Positions 7,763 through 16,505 of a DNA stretch of 35,377 bases are shown piece by piece. The translations under genes were made by a program, and so were the position numbers. Positions within the stretch are counted from its first letter, which is position 1; the number at the start of each line of letters is the position of its first letter. Source of the stretch: Rubripirellula sp. (GTDB lineage Bacteria > Planctomycetota > Planctomycetia > Pirellulales > Pirellulaceae); the NCBI GenBank assembly GCA_029245125.1, contig JAQWPZ010000031.1:1-35377 (forward strand), read 5' to 3'. The notes under the pieces were generated by a model. The model did no database searches and had not been told where the DNA came from. It was given only the letters and a program-made list of their open reading frames with translations.

Positions 7763-8782
7763 TTAGTGGGTTGTCGTTTTTTTCGCAATCCCTTCCATCG
7801 CCAAGGTGGCGATTGCAGCAAAGCTTGCCAATGCGATCAGCCACATCAGGCTGCCCGGATAATCGGCTGGTGAAATGTATTGCATGACGCGCATTTTGGC
7901 TTCCAATTGCGCGGTTTCGGCCGTTGGTATCTGCAGCGGCCAAAGTTTCCCGAGGCTCCCGATCATCAGTCCCATGAGAGCCGCCATGGTGCTGCCTTGA
8001 CGGTGTTCCAGTAGCCACCTTAGGCCACGTGAAAAGGCCAGCAAGCCGAAGGCGCATCCACTTCCGAATACGATGATCTGAGTCATCGACTCGATCGTGA
8101 TGTTTCCCCTCAATGCTTCTTTGATCATACCGCTTACTGGTTGATAAACACCAAGCAGCAGGAGCACGAATGCACCGCTGATGCCCGGCAGTATCATCGC
8201 GCAAATCGCCAGGGCTGCCGAGATAAACAGAAAGGGTAAAGTCAGGCTGGCTGTTGATGTCGGCAGGAGGGTGATCCCCAATGCAATCACTGCACCCATT
8301 AGTACTTGCAGGAAGCGGGCGGCCGTCCAATGTTCCACATAGTCTTTGACGATCCATACGCTGGCCACCATTAATCCGAGAAACACTGCCCGCGTTTCGC
8401 TCGGGTGGTAATCGAGCAACCAATGCATTGCATTTAGCAGTAAGGTGACACCGCAGAGAATGCCGATTCCTAACGCGACCAGAAAGCGTAGGTCAATGCG
8501 TTCGGATGCCGCTTTCAGTTCCTTTTGGGCCACGAGTGACAGCAGTTTTCGATCAAAGTGGCTGATCGCGGTCACTAGTCTTCGGTAGTGCCCGAGGATC
8601 AAGGCGACGGTTCCTCCGCTAACGCCCGGAACCGTGTCGGCGGCCCCCATGCAGAATCCCCGTGCGACGTTGATCAAATCGCCACGCAAAGCTGTTGGAC
8701 GCGCCATCGGCGCAACTGTACTTTCCGCTGTCTCCGCTTCATCCGGACCAACGTCGGTTGGTTGGTCACGAGAGTGGTCCAT
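7763..8782 (-). CDS. DUF368 membrane protein, PopT-type undecaprenyl-phosphate translocase
   Basis: A polytopic inner-membrane protein of 339 residues. The family signature GAADTVPGVSGG is at 46-57 and its second-half counterpart PGISGAFVLLLLG at 199-211, as in DUF368 proteins with an inverted internal repeat; about 8-9 membrane helices are visible. DUF368 proteins (PopT) have been shown in other bacteria to return the carrier lipid undecaprenyl phosphate across the membrane for reuse in wall and polysaccharide synthesis; that role here is inferred. The start was placed at ATG 8782 because AGGAAG precedes it by about five bases; an upstream in-frame ATG at 8848 would lie in the shared promoter region. 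A hydrophilic N-terminal tail of about 33 residues precedes the first conserved segment. It is divergent from uppP with a 103-base gap. Confidence 0.85.
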   Translation of the reverse strand: MDHSRDQPTDVGPDEAETAESTVAPMARPTALRGDLINVARGFCMGAADTVPGVSGGTVALILGHYRRLVTAISHFDRKLLSLVAQKELKAASERIDLRFLVALGIGILCGVTLLLNAMHWLLDYHPSETRAVFLGLMVASVWIVKDYVEHWTAARFLQVLMGAVIALGITLLPTSTASLTLPFLFISAALAICAMILPGISGAFVLLLLGVYQPVSGMIKEALRGNITIESMTQIIVFGSGCAFGLLAFSRGLRWLLEHRQGSTMAALMGLMIGSLGKLWPLQIPTAETAQLEAKMRVMQYISPADYPGSLMWLIALASFAAIATLAMEGIAKKTTTH

Positions 8783-8885
8783 CCAGGCTTCCTTTTTGGT
8801 TGATTCGCTTCGACAAGTTCGATTCAAAGCGTACGCTGACTGTAACATAGGAATCTACGTCGCCCCATCGCGAGGGAAGAAAGAG

Positions 8886-9653
8886 TTGATCGACATTTTG
8901 ATCCTGGCGGTGGTGCAGGGAATCGCCGAATTCCTGCCGATCAGTTCATCGGGCCATCTGATCATCCTCGGTGCGCTGCTGGGTGAGTTGAGTGCGTCAC
9001 CGACGCTGGAAATCATTTTGCATGCTGGTACGCTGGGGTCGATCTTGGTCGTTTACTGGCGACGCATCCTGCGTTTGCTAACCAAAGATCGAAGGGTGAT
9101 TTCGCGGTTGATTGTGGGAACCCTCCCAGCCGTCGTGATCGGCCTAACTATCAAATACCAATTTGGATACCTGCTCCGAAATCCAGTGCTCGCCGGGGCC
9201 ATGTTGTTGGTGACTGCAACGATGTTGCTCGTCTTGGGAAGGATCAAGCCACGCGACGGTGAGTACACGCTAATGTCGCATGCAAACGCCTTCGTGATCG
9301 GCTGCTTTCAGGCATTCGCAATCCTACCTGGCGTCAGTCGCAGCGGGTCAACGATTCTCGGTGGTCGCTTGATGGGGCTGAAGAACGAAGATTCGGTCAC
9401 GTTCTCTTTCCTGTTGGCGATCCCTGCGATCCTGGGTGCCACCGTCTTGGAACTGAAAGACGTTTGGAGTGACTATTCCGAGGGTGTTTCGATGGAGTTT
9501 TCGTTGTTGCAACTCGCAGTCGGTGCGAGTGTCGCGTTCACCGTTGGGATTCTCGCGCTCGGTTGGTTGATCCGCTGGTCCCGCCGCGATCGGTTGCATT
9601 GGTTCGCCTGGTGGTGCATCCCTATCGGAATCGCGGCGATCATTTGGTTCTAG
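8886..9653 (+). CDS. uppP: Undecaprenyl-diphosphatase (UppP/BacA family)
   Basis: Removes one phosphate from undecaprenyl diphosphate at the outer face of the inner membrane, regenerating the carrier lipid for peptidoglycan and other envelope polymers; overexpression in other species gives bacitracin resistance. With a TTG start at 8886 it has 255 residues, near the family's usual 260-280. The two BacA motifs are intact: QGIAEFLPISSSGH (11-24, Glu15 catalytic) and PGVSRSGST (148-156, Arg152). About eight membrane helices. TTG 8886 is chosen because AGGGAAG lies six bases upstream and the protein then begins MIDILILAVVQG as relatives do; the frame is open further upstream but overlaps the divergent gene. 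Its divergent partner is a DUF368 protein acting on the same lipid. Confidence 0.92.
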   Translation: MIDILILAVVQGIAEFLPISSSGHLIILGALLGELSASPTLEIILHAGTLGSILVVYWRRILRLLTKDRRVISRLIVGTLPAVVIGLTIKYQFGYLLRNPVLAGAMLLVTATMLLVLGRIKPRDGEYTLMSHANAFVIGCFQAFAILPGVSRSGSTILGGRLMGLKNEDSVTFSFLLAIPAILGATVLELKDVWSDYSEGVSMEFSLLQLAVGASVAFTVGILALGWLIRWSRRDRLHWFAWWCIPIGIAAIIWF

Positions 9654-10143
9654 AGGCAAAGCCAAGTTCGGCCACCGCACCACGCACGGTCTGACACCGT
9701 TCCACTGTTAAGCGGACAAATCATCTGAGCGGCCCGGCGCTAGCCGCCGTTTCCACAGCAGCGCCACCGCACCACGCACGGTCTGACACTTTTCCACTGG
9801 TAAGCGGACAAATCATCTGAGCGGCCCGGCGCTAGCCGCCGTTTCCACAGCAGCGCTAGCCGCCGTTTCCACAGCAGCGCCACCGCTGTTTTCACCGCAA
9901 ACACCGGCCACCGCTATTTCCACCGCCACCGCCGTTTCCGCAGCAGCGCCACCGACGTTTCCGCAAACACCGGCCACCGCTATTTCCACCGCAAACACCG
10001 TTTCCGCAGCAGCGGCCACCGCCGCCGCCATTTCCACCGTCACCATCCATCACCGTATTCACCGCGATCACCAACGATCTCATGCGGTTCTTGGTATGTT
10101 CCCGTGAACTGTTTTTCTGGTCGTGTTTTTCTGACGTTTAGCG
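9654..10143. other. Repeat-rich spacer without genes
   Basis: This 490-base stretch between uppP and the 3' end of lexA holds a 92-bp tandem duplication, a 24-bp duplication and then (about 9879-10040) a degenerate run built from phrases such as CACCGGCCACCGCTATTTCC and GTTTCCGCAGCAGCG. Open frames across it encode only Ala/Gly/Val-rich repeats and are not believable genes. Confidence 0.8.
9671..9854. repeat. 92-bp tandem duplication carrying a hairpin element
   Basis: The unit 9671-9762 is repeated at 9763-9854 with only a few differences. Each copy contains an inverted copy of the hairpin element seen at 32031 (9725-9749 and 9817-9841), with the form CGGCG-N5-CGCCG. The last 24 bases of the unit are duplicated once more at 9855-9878. 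Confidence 0.9.
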
Positions 10144-10743
10144 TTAGACGCCTGCCCGCACGACTCCGACAGCGATGCCGATGACGCGGGCATCCTTCAC
10201 GTAGATGGGGGCCATTTCCGCGTTCGCGGGTTGCAGGCGAATTCGATCGGATTCGGGATGCCAGTATTTGAGTGTCGCTTCGCCTTCGCTCGTTTGTGCG
10301 ACGACCATTTGGCCGGCTTCTGCGGTATCTTGTTTTTGGATGACGACGTAGTCGCCGTCGGCGATATGGGCATCGATCATCGAGTCGCCAGAGACTCGCA
10401 GGATAAAGCGGTCGTCCTTGAAGAACATCTCGCTGAAATCGACCCGCTCACTTTGCTCGAAAGCAAGCGTGGTGGGGCCTGCAGCAACCATTCCCGCCAG
10501 CGGCAGCGACTGCCCCAGTCGGTCAAAGCCTTCGACTAGTTCGATTGCTCGGCTCTTGTTTGGGCTGCGTCGGATCAGGCCTTTGCGTTCCAGGGCGCGG
10601 AGGTGGCACATCACTCCATTCGGGCTCTTGATGCCAAAGTGCTCACCAATCTCGCGAACGGTTGGTCCGTATCCCCGTTTGACAATCAACGCCCGAATCA
10701 TCTCGTAGACGTTCTGTTGGCGATCGGTCATCTGGCTCGACAT
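10144..10743 (-). CDS. lexA: LexA repressor, SOS regulator
   Basis: Represses DNA-damage genes and is inactivated when RecA filaments trigger its self-cleavage. The 199-residue protein has the usual length. The N-terminal winged helix spans 1-70 (MTDRQQNVYEMI, GYGPTVREIGEHFGIKS, NGVMCHLRALERKGLI). The cleavage bond is Ala88-Gly89 in MVAAG; the S24 catalytic dyad is Ser121 (SGDSM) and Lys159 (ATLKY). ATG 10743 is preceded by AGGA at about eight bases; a longer frame reaches 11019 but has no family match and covers the promoter. It is divergent from the pilus cluster, separated by 381 bases. It is probably autoregulated through the palindrome in its own promoter. Confidence 0.95.
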   Translation of the reverse strand: MSSQMTDRQQNVYEMIRALIVKRGYGPTVREIGEHFGIKSPNGVMCHLRALERKGLIRRSPNKSRAIELVEGFDRLGQSLPLAGMVAAGPTTLAFEQSERVDFSEMFFKDDRFILRVSGDSMIDAHIADGDYVVIQKQDTAEAGQMVVAQTSEGEATLKYWHPESDRIRLQPANAEMAPIYVKDARVIGIAVGVVRAGV

Positions 10744-10811
10744 CGGCGAATTCCTGCGGGAGGCTGAAGCGGGGCAATCCGAGGAAGCGGGGCAACCCTG
10801 GAGCATCCCCA

Positions 10812-10839
10812 ATTCTAACAGAACGTGCACACGTGTCCA
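10812..10839 (-). promoter_or_regulatory. lexA promoter with candidate LexA operator in the spacer
   Basis: Read on the minus strand: TGGACA (10839-10834), a 16-base spacer, TAGAAT (10817-10812). The spacer starts with the near-palindrome ACGTGTGCACGT (10834-10823, 10 of 12 symmetric, overlapping the last base of the -35). A repressor bound there would block the promoter. The planctomycete LexA motif is not known to me, so the operator is an inference; the promoter match is better supported. Confidence 0.5.
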
Positions 10840-10980
10840 GATAGCAATGGGGGGTGTGGAGGCGGACCTGGCTCTGCAGGGAGTGGCGAAGTTGTCGGAT
10901 CGCAGCACGGCGGGCTGGGGGGGGATTCGGGGGCTGAGGCTTGATTTGCAGGCTGGGGGTTGATTCGCAGACTGGTCGCT

Positions 10981-10999
10981 GCTGGCCGGGCCAGCGGTT
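10981..10999 (+). terminator. Strong hairpin with T-run in the lexA-pilus cluster spacer
   Basis: GCTGGC (10981-10986) pairs with GCCAGC (10990-10995) and is followed by GGTTTT. It looks like a small intrinsic terminator on the plus strand, about 125 bases before the first ATPase gene; it might end stray transcription or attenuate the operon. The rest of the 10840-11124 spacer is G-rich with no gene. Confidence 0.3.
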
Positions 11000-11124
11000 T
11001 TGCTCCCTTTCTCCGCCACTCCTCAGTCAAAAATCCGATTCGTGTTGATGTTTGGGGGGAATCGTCTGTTATCCTGGGGGAGTTGGGGCGATTTTCTTTT
11101 CTTTGACCTCTTAGGGACGACGCG

Positions 11125-12885
11125 ATGAGCCGAGTCATGCAGTCTTTTACCGACTTGCTACTCAAACAAGGGGTGATCAGCCTCGACCAGCTGACTGAAG
11201 CCGAGGAGGTCGCGAAGACGACCAACGCGGAAGTCGGGGACGTCTTGATCCAAATGGAGTATGCCACGCCGGAGGAAGTAGCCGAGGCGATGGCGAAGCA
11301 CAACAAGATTCCCTACGTCGACCTGAGATCGGCCCAGATTCGAGACGATGTGATCGAATTGGTCCCTGAATCGGTCGCCCGCGAGAACAATGTGCTGCCC
11401 TACGATGAGCGGGACGGAGCGTTGAGGATCCTGGTTTCTGATCCGTTTGACCTCGAAACCATCGAAAAACTCCGCTTCATCCTGAACCGAAAGATCGAGA
11501 CCGCGCTAGCGCCCAAAGGGGCTATCACCGGGGCGATCAACAAATACTACGGTCAGGTCGAAGGTGAGTCGGCTGACTCGATGTTGCAGGAATTCACCGA
11601 CACGGCCATCGACTTCACCGAAACCGACGCCGATTCTGAGGCGCATGATGAGGCGGAGGTCGACGACAGCAGCGCACCGGTAATTCGGCTGGTCAATCTG
11701 ATGATCCAGGAGGCGGTGCAGCTGCGAGCCAGCGATATCCACATCGAGCCGTTCGAGGATCGGGTGCGAATCCGCTATCGAATCGACGGGGTCTGCGTCG
11801 AACGCGAAAATGCTCCTCGGAGAATGCTCTCGGCGATCATCGCTCGTATCAAGATCCTCTCCAAAATCGACATTTCCGAAAAGCGGCGGCCGACCGATGG
11901 CCGGATCAAGATCACCGTCGGTGATAAGCAGCTCGATCTCCGCGTCAGCATCATCCCGACCAACCACGGTCAATCGAGCGTGATGCGGCTGCTTGATAAA
12001 GACAACATCAAGGTCGGGGTCCGCCAGCTCGGGCTCAGCGAACGTGACTTCCGGGCCTTCAATAATCTGATCCGTCGGCCCAATGGAATTGTCCTCGTGA
12101 CCGGCCCAACCGGTTCAGGCAAGACGACCACTCTGTATGCCGCTTTGAATGCGTTGAACCGGCCCGACCGAAAAATTATCACTGCCGAAGATCCGGTTGA
12201 GTACTACTTGCCCGGCATCAATCAGGTCGAGGTTCGCCACAATATCGGACTCGACTTCGCACTGATTATTCGCGCCATGTTGCGGCAGGCACCCAATATC
12301 ATCCTCGTGGGTGAGATGCGTGACCATGAGACCGCTTCGATGGGAATCCAAGCCTCATTAACTGGACACCTGGTATTTAGTACGCTGCACACGAACGACG
12401 CGCCCAGTGCCATTAGTCGAATGGTGGACATCGGTGTACCTGGTTATATGGTCGCCAGTAGTGTGATTGCGGTCCTCGCACAACGCTTGGTGCGAACGAT
12501 TTGCCCTCGCTGCAAGGTGAGGTACACGCCACCCGAAAGTGTGATCGAAGATGCAGGGTTGCCACCCGAGATGGTGAAGCAAGCCGAGTTCACTCGAGGG
12601 AAAGGTTGCCCCTACTGCGGGCGAACCGGGTACCGCGGGCGAATCGGTATCTACGAGTTGATGCTGGTCAATAATCGGCTACGTGAACACATGTTCAAGG
12701 GGTCGCCCACGACGGAGATTCGTCAAGAGGCCATAAATAACGGCATGTCAACACTTTACGCCGATGGGATGCTCAAGGTGATTCGAGGGATTACCACCTT
12801 CGAGGAGGTCTATCGAGTCGCCAAAAGAACCGAGCAGGAAACGTTGGCGATGTCTCATATCGTCGCCGATCTCGACTCGCTTTAG
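11125..12885 (+). CDS. GspE/PilB-type assembly ATPase (first copy)
   Basis: A hexameric cytoplasmic ATPase that drives assembly of the pilus or pseudopilus by turning the GspF/PilC platform. The 586-residue protein has a GspE N-terminal (MshEN) domain at about 8-142, a linker rich in acidic residues (150-185), and the ATPase domain: Walker A GPTGSGKT 327-334, Asp box AEDPVEY 354-360, Walker B LVGEMRD 394-400, His box TGHLVFSTLHTND 413-425. A four-cysteine zinc motif, CPRC (460-463) and CPYC (495-498), is typical of GspE/PilB. ATG 11125 follows an AGGGA site at about seven bases. It is the first gene of the cluster; a second such ATPase lies 1.8 kb downstream. A weak promoter (TTGATG near 11045 and TTATCC near 11069) may serve it. 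Confidence 0.95.
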   Translation: MSRVMQSFTDLLLKQGVISLDQLTEAEEVAKTTNAEVGDVLIQMEYATPEEVAEAMAKHNKIPYVDLRSAQIRDDVIELVPESVARENNVLPYDERDGALRILVSDPFDLETIEKLRFILNRKIETALAPKGAITGAINKYYGQVEGESADSMLQEFTDTAIDFTETDADSEAHDEAEVDDSSAPVIRLVNLMIQEAVQLRASDIHIEPFEDRVRIRYRIDGVCVERENAPRRMLSAIIARIKILSKIDISEKRRPTDGRIKITVGDKQLDLRVSIIPTNHGQSSVMRLLDKDNIKVGVRQLGLSERDFRAFNNLIRRPNGIVLVTGPTGSGKTTTLYAALNALNRPDRKIITAEDPVEYYLPGINQVEVRHNIGLDFALIIRAMLRQAPNIILVGEMRDHETASMGIQASLTGHLVFSTLHTNDAPSAISRMVDIGVPGYMVASSVIAVLAQRLVRTICPRCKVRYTPPESVIEDAGLPPEMVKQAEFTRGKGCPYCGRTGYRGRIGIYELMLVNNRLREHMFKGSPTTEIRQEAINNGMSTLYADGMLKVIRGITTFEEVYRVAKRTEQETLAMSHIVADLDSL

Positions 12886-13373
12886 GCATTTGTTCGGCTC
12901 GGCCGAGCAGCGGATCGGTCCTTGCAGCGAGCGGGGATCGCGGTCTTTTGCGGTCGGCGATCCCTGCTCCTTGCGTGGATCCACTGTGCCACCTGATTGG
13001 TTGTTGTCTAGTGGCTCGTCGGGGGTGTTTGGCGGGGCCGTTAGGCGTACCACTGCAGTCGTACGACGCAGTGATCCGATCACGGCCCTTGGTGCCAGGC
13101 GAGCGGCATATTCGTCGCCAAAACTGGAAATGCTTGCAGTCGGAGTGATAATGCTCTCGTTGCAGGACGGATCAGGGCATTCCGTTGGCTGCATCGGGAA
13201 GCCCACTTTTCAAACTTATCTCCAAGATGCTTTCGTCCTTGCGATATTTTCTCGTTCGGTCTCCTCATAGATTAGGTTGATACGTCTTGAACTGCTCAGG
13301 CAAGCAACCAAGCGATTCATATCACCACGCACACGACCGGGCTTCTGCGGCCTGTTCATAGGGAGTTTATCCA
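12886..13373. other. Spacer between first ATPase and pilT
   Basis: This 488-base gap is unusual inside a tight cluster. A hairpin (GGGATCGC 12934-12941 with GCGATCCC 12957-12964) lies shortly after the ATPase stop, without a T-run. An open frame at 12890-13270 shows no domain, no ribosome-binding site and no family-like composition, so I do not call it. The gap could hold a promoter for pilT and the genes after it, but I find no good -35/-10 pair. Confidence 0.45.
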
Positions 13374-14483
13374 TTGGCTACGGTTCTGATTGACAAACTG
13401 CTGCAGGCTGCCATCAAGCAGGGGGTCAGTGACATTCACATTGTGGTTGGACAGCCGCCCGTCTTTCGACTCCATGGTCGGATGCGGAAATTGGAGACCA
13501 AGACGCTCGACGCGGAAGATACTGTGGCGTTGATGAAGAGCATCACGCCGGAGCGTTGCCAGCGGGAGTTGCAGGAGGCTGGTAGTGCTGACTTCGGCTT
13601 CGCATTCGGCGACGCAGCACGTTTCCGGGTCTCGATTTTCAAACAGCGCGGTTTCATCTCGATGGTGCTGCGGCAGATCCCGAACGACAAACTGACTCCC
13701 GAGCAACTGGGATTGCCCGACGCGGTGGTCAAATTGGTCCATCGCCCCCGCGGTTTGTTCCTAGTGACCGGTCCGACCGGTTCGGGGAAGAGTACGACTC
13801 TGGCAAGCTTGATCAATCTGTTGAACGAGACAGTTGACCACCACATCATCACGATCGAAGACCCGATTGAGTTTTATCACGACCATATCGAAAGCACGAT
13901 CAATCAGCGTGAAGTCGGCGTTGACGTCCCTAGTTTTTCAGAGGCGATTCGTCGTGCTCTGCGGCAGGACCCCGACGTGATTTTGGTGGGTGAGCTTCGT
14001 GACCTCGAAACGATTGAAGCTGCGATTAGTGCGGCGGAAACGGGGCACATTGTTTTCGGTACTTTGCACACAAACAGTGCCCAAGGAACCGTCAACCGAA
14101 TCATTGACGCCTTCCCCGGCAACCTGCAGGATCAGATTAGAACTCAGTTGGCGAGTACGTTGATCGGCGTGGTCGCTCAGACTCTGATTCCACGTGTCGG
14201 TGGTGGCCGAGTGGCTGCCTACGAGGTGTTGGTCGTTACACCAGGGGTTTCGAACCTGATTCGCGAAAACAAGACGTTCCGCATCAACAGTGCGATGCAA
14301 ACCGGTGCCAAGTTCGGAATGCAGTTGATGGATGACGCTCTCTACGGCCACTGGAAGACGGAAACCATTAGCGTCGAAGACGCACTTTCAAAGGCGCATC
14401 GCCCCGACGATTTGGCGAAGCGAATTGTGCAGTCTCGCCGCGGCGAAGGTGACGATGCGATCCCCGTCCCGGAAGAAAACTAG
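13374..14483 (+). CDS. pilT: PilT-type twitching (pilus retraction) ATPase
   Basis: A hexameric ATPase that powers disassembly and retraction of type IV pili. The 369-residue protein begins directly with the short PAS-like N-terminal part of PilT (LIDKLLQAAIKQGVSDIHI), lacks the MshEN domain and the zinc cysteines, and has Walker A GPTGSGKS 133-140, EDPIEF 162-167, the PilT-like INQREVG, LRQDPDVILVGELRD with Walker B at 204-210, and the His box TGHIVFGTLHTNS. The start is TTG at 13374, with AGGGAG eight bases upstream. Its presence between two assembly ATPases favours a retractable type IV pilus over a pure type II secretion system. The last 20 residues are acidic and not conserved in style. 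Confidence 0.95.
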   Translation: MATVLIDKLLQAAIKQGVSDIHIVVGQPPVFRLHGRMRKLETKTLDAEDTVALMKSITPERCQRELQEAGSADFGFAFGDAARFRVSIFKQRGFISMVLRQIPNDKLTPEQLGLPDAVVKLVHRPRGLFLVTGPTGSGKSTTLASLINLLNETVDHHIITIEDPIEFYHDHIESTINQREVGVDVPSFSEAIRRALRQDPDVILVGELRDLETIEAAISAAETGHIVFGTLHTNSAQGTVNRIIDAFPGNLQDQIRTQLASTLIGVVAQTLIPRVGGGRVAAYEVLVVTPGVSNLIRENKTFRINSAMQTGAKFGMQLMDDALYGHWKTETISVEDALSKAHRPDDLAKRIVQSRRGEGDDAIPVPEEN

Positions 14484-14652
14484 TTTTGCAATCGACATAA
14501 ATTGAAAACAACAGACCGTGCCAGCCCATGCTGGCCAGTCGCAGCGACGCGATCTCACTTGCCAGCGTGAGTTCGCCGGCAGAAGCGAATTCTGGCTGAA
14601 TACGAAAAACTGAACACCGAATACAACGACCAGCAATTATCTGGGCATACCT

Positions 14653-16365
14653 ATGGCACCACGTCGCATCGGACAGATCCTCGTCGACCTCGGGTTTTTA
14701 ACCGACGAGCAACTGGAAATCGTTCTGGAGGAACAGGAGCAACAGCCTGGCGCATTGCTGGGTCGCATCGCGGAGGACATGCAGCTCATCACCGATGAGC
14801 AGTTGATCCAGGCGCTCGCCGAGCAGATGGGGATGCAAACCGTCTCGCTCGAGGAGTTCGAGTTTGACGATGAAGTCATGGAGAAGATCAGCGAGACGAT
14901 GGCCCAGTTGTATCGGGTGGTGCCGCTGAAGTTCGAGCACAACCTGTTGACCATCGCCACTTGCGATCCGCAGAACTTGACCATCCAGGATGAGTTGCGG
15001 ACCTTCTTGGGCTACGAAATTTCGATGGTGGTCGCGACCGAGCGGGACGTGATGCAATCCATCGCGCGGCACTACGACAGCGAAACCGAAAGTGTCGAGA
15101 AGCTCGTTCAGCAACTCGCCGATGATGAAGAGCTGAAAGCGGCAATTTCGGCATTAGAATCGGAGAAGTTCAATATCACCGACGCCGAGGCGTTGGCTGA
15201 TTCGGCACCGGTCCGGAAACTGCTCAATATGGTGCTGTTGTTGGCGATTAAGGATCACGCCAGCGACATTCACTTTGAGCCTTTCGAGGACGAGTTCCGG
15301 ATCCGGATCAAGGCAGAAGGTGTGCTGTACGAGATGGTTCCACCCCCTCGCCACTTGGCGTTCGCGATTACCACGCGGATCAAGGTGATGGCGGACTTGG
15401 ACATCGCCGAACGGCGGATGCCGCAGGACGGTCGAATCGAGTTGATGGTGGGTGGTCACCCCGTTGACCTGCGAGTCAGCGTGCTGCCAACCATCTTTGG
15501 TGAGAGTGTCGTCATGCGGGTGCTTGACCGAAGTGTGGTCAACCTGAGCCTCGAAAATGTGGGTATGGACGGCGATATGTTGGATGCCTTTCGATCAGCC
15601 ATCGATCGGCCCAACGGAATCGTGTTGGTCACTGGTCCAACGGGCAGCGGTAAAACGACCACGCTGTACTCGTCGTTGACCGAGTTGAATGACATCAAGG
15701 ACAAGTTGATCACGACAGAGGATCCGGTCGAATACGACATCGACGGCATCATCCAGATTCCGATCGATACCGATGTTGGTGTCACCTTTGCCGGTTGTTT
15801 GCGAGCCATCCTGCGGCAAGACCCCGATACGATTTTGGTTGGTGAGATTCGTGACTTGGAAACGGCCGAGATCGCCATCCAAGCGTCGCTCACCGGTCAC
15901 TTGGTGTTCAGCACATTGCACACCAACGATGCCCCGGCAACAGTCACTCGCTTGAAAGACATGGGCATTCAGCCGTTCATGATCTGCGCGACTGTCGAAG
16001 CCATTCTCGCTCAGCGGTTGGTGCGACGTGTCTGCACGAAGTGCCGCGAGGAAACAACCGTCAGCAGTTCGATGATGCAGGATCTCGGATTGAAGCCAGA
16101 TGACATCGAAGGGCAAACGTTCTTCAAAGGAACCGGCTGCGATAATTGCAATAACACCGGCTACAAGGGCCGCATCGCGTTGTTCGAACTGATGGTCATG
16201 AACGACACGATGCGAGAAATGGTTCTTGCGAATGCATCCACCGACGAGCTTCGTGATGAAGCTCGTAGGCATGGCATGACGCCACTGAGAGATTTTGGTG
16301 TTTCCGTCGCCGCCGACGGAATCACCACGCTGGACGAAGTCATCCGAGAAACGGTGGCAGAGTAA
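14653..16365 (+). CDS. GspE/PilB-type assembly ATPase (second copy)
   Basis: A second assembly ATPase, 570 residues. N-terminal MshEN domain about 5-140 (RRIGQILVDLGFLTDEQL), ATPase domain with Walker A GPTGSGKT 328-335, EDPVEY 356-361, Walker B LVGEIRD 395-401, His box TGHLVFSTLHTND 414-426, and zinc cysteines CTKC 461-464 and CDNC 496-499. It has more canonical Walker B wording than the first copy (GEIRD rather than GEMRD), and the two are clearly diverged, so this is not a recent duplication. No ribosome-binding site is evident before ATG 14653. The preceding 169-base spacer (14484-14652) holds nothing I can name. Two ATPases may serve two conditions or two filament types, or act together. 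Confidence 0.95.
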   Translation: MAPRRIGQILVDLGFLTDEQLEIVLEEQEQQPGALLGRIAEDMQLITDEQLIQALAEQMGMQTVSLEEFEFDDEVMEKISETMAQLYRVVPLKFEHNLLTIATCDPQNLTIQDELRTFLGYEISMVVATERDVMQSIARHYDSETESVEKLVQQLADDEELKAAISALESEKFNITDAEALADSAPVRKLLNMVLLLAIKDHASDIHFEPFEDEFRIRIKAEGVLYEMVPPPRHLAFAITTRIKVMADLDIAERRMPQDGRIELMVGGHPVDLRVSVLPTIFGESVVMRVLDRSVVNLSLENVGMDGDMLDAFRSAIDRPNGIVLVTGPTGSGKTTTLYSSLTELNDIKDKLITTEDPVEYDIDGIIQIPIDTDVGVTFAGCLRAILRQDPDTILVGEIRDLETAEIAIQASLTGHLVFSTLHTNDAPATVTRLKDMGIQPFMICATVEAILAQRLVRRVCTKCREETTVSSSMMQDLGLKPDDIEGQTFFKGTGCDNCNNTGYKGRIALFELMVMNDTMREMVLANASTDELRDEARRHGMTPLRDFGVSVAADGITTLDEVIRETVAE

Positions 16366-16505
16366 GCGGAAGAAGTACATGCCAATGGCATACGGCAACG
16401 AACAGCAAGCAAACGGCAAACGGCAAACGACTGCCGATGCCTCCAAATCAACACTAAACAACAACGTCTAAAGACATCCGACTAAAGACGAGAGGGTAAC
16501 ACCCC

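Noticed and set aside
8634..8885. Upstream extension of UppP to 8634
   Set aside because: It would overlap the divergent DUF368 gene by about 150 bases; TTG 8886 has a good ribosome-binding site and gives the family N-terminus.
9671..9878. Possible CRISPR array
   Set aside because: The copies are adjacent tandem duplications without unique spacers, and there are no cas genes.
9813..10083. Minus-strand frames encoding Ala/Val/Gly/Cys-rich repeats
   Set aside because: They simply read through the degenerate tandem repeats; no start signal or family.
10744..11019. N-terminal extension of LexA up to 11019
   Set aside because: The extra 92 residues have no LexA similarity and overlap the promoter; ATG 10743 gives the standard length.
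12890..13270. Open frame of 126 codons between the first ATPase and pilT
   Set aside because: No ribosome-binding site, no ATG at its beginning, Ser/Gly/Arg-rich noise-like composition and no domain.
16379..16391. Small perfect palindrome ATGCCAATGGCAT
   Set aside because: Too short and lacking a T-run or promoter context; probably chance.
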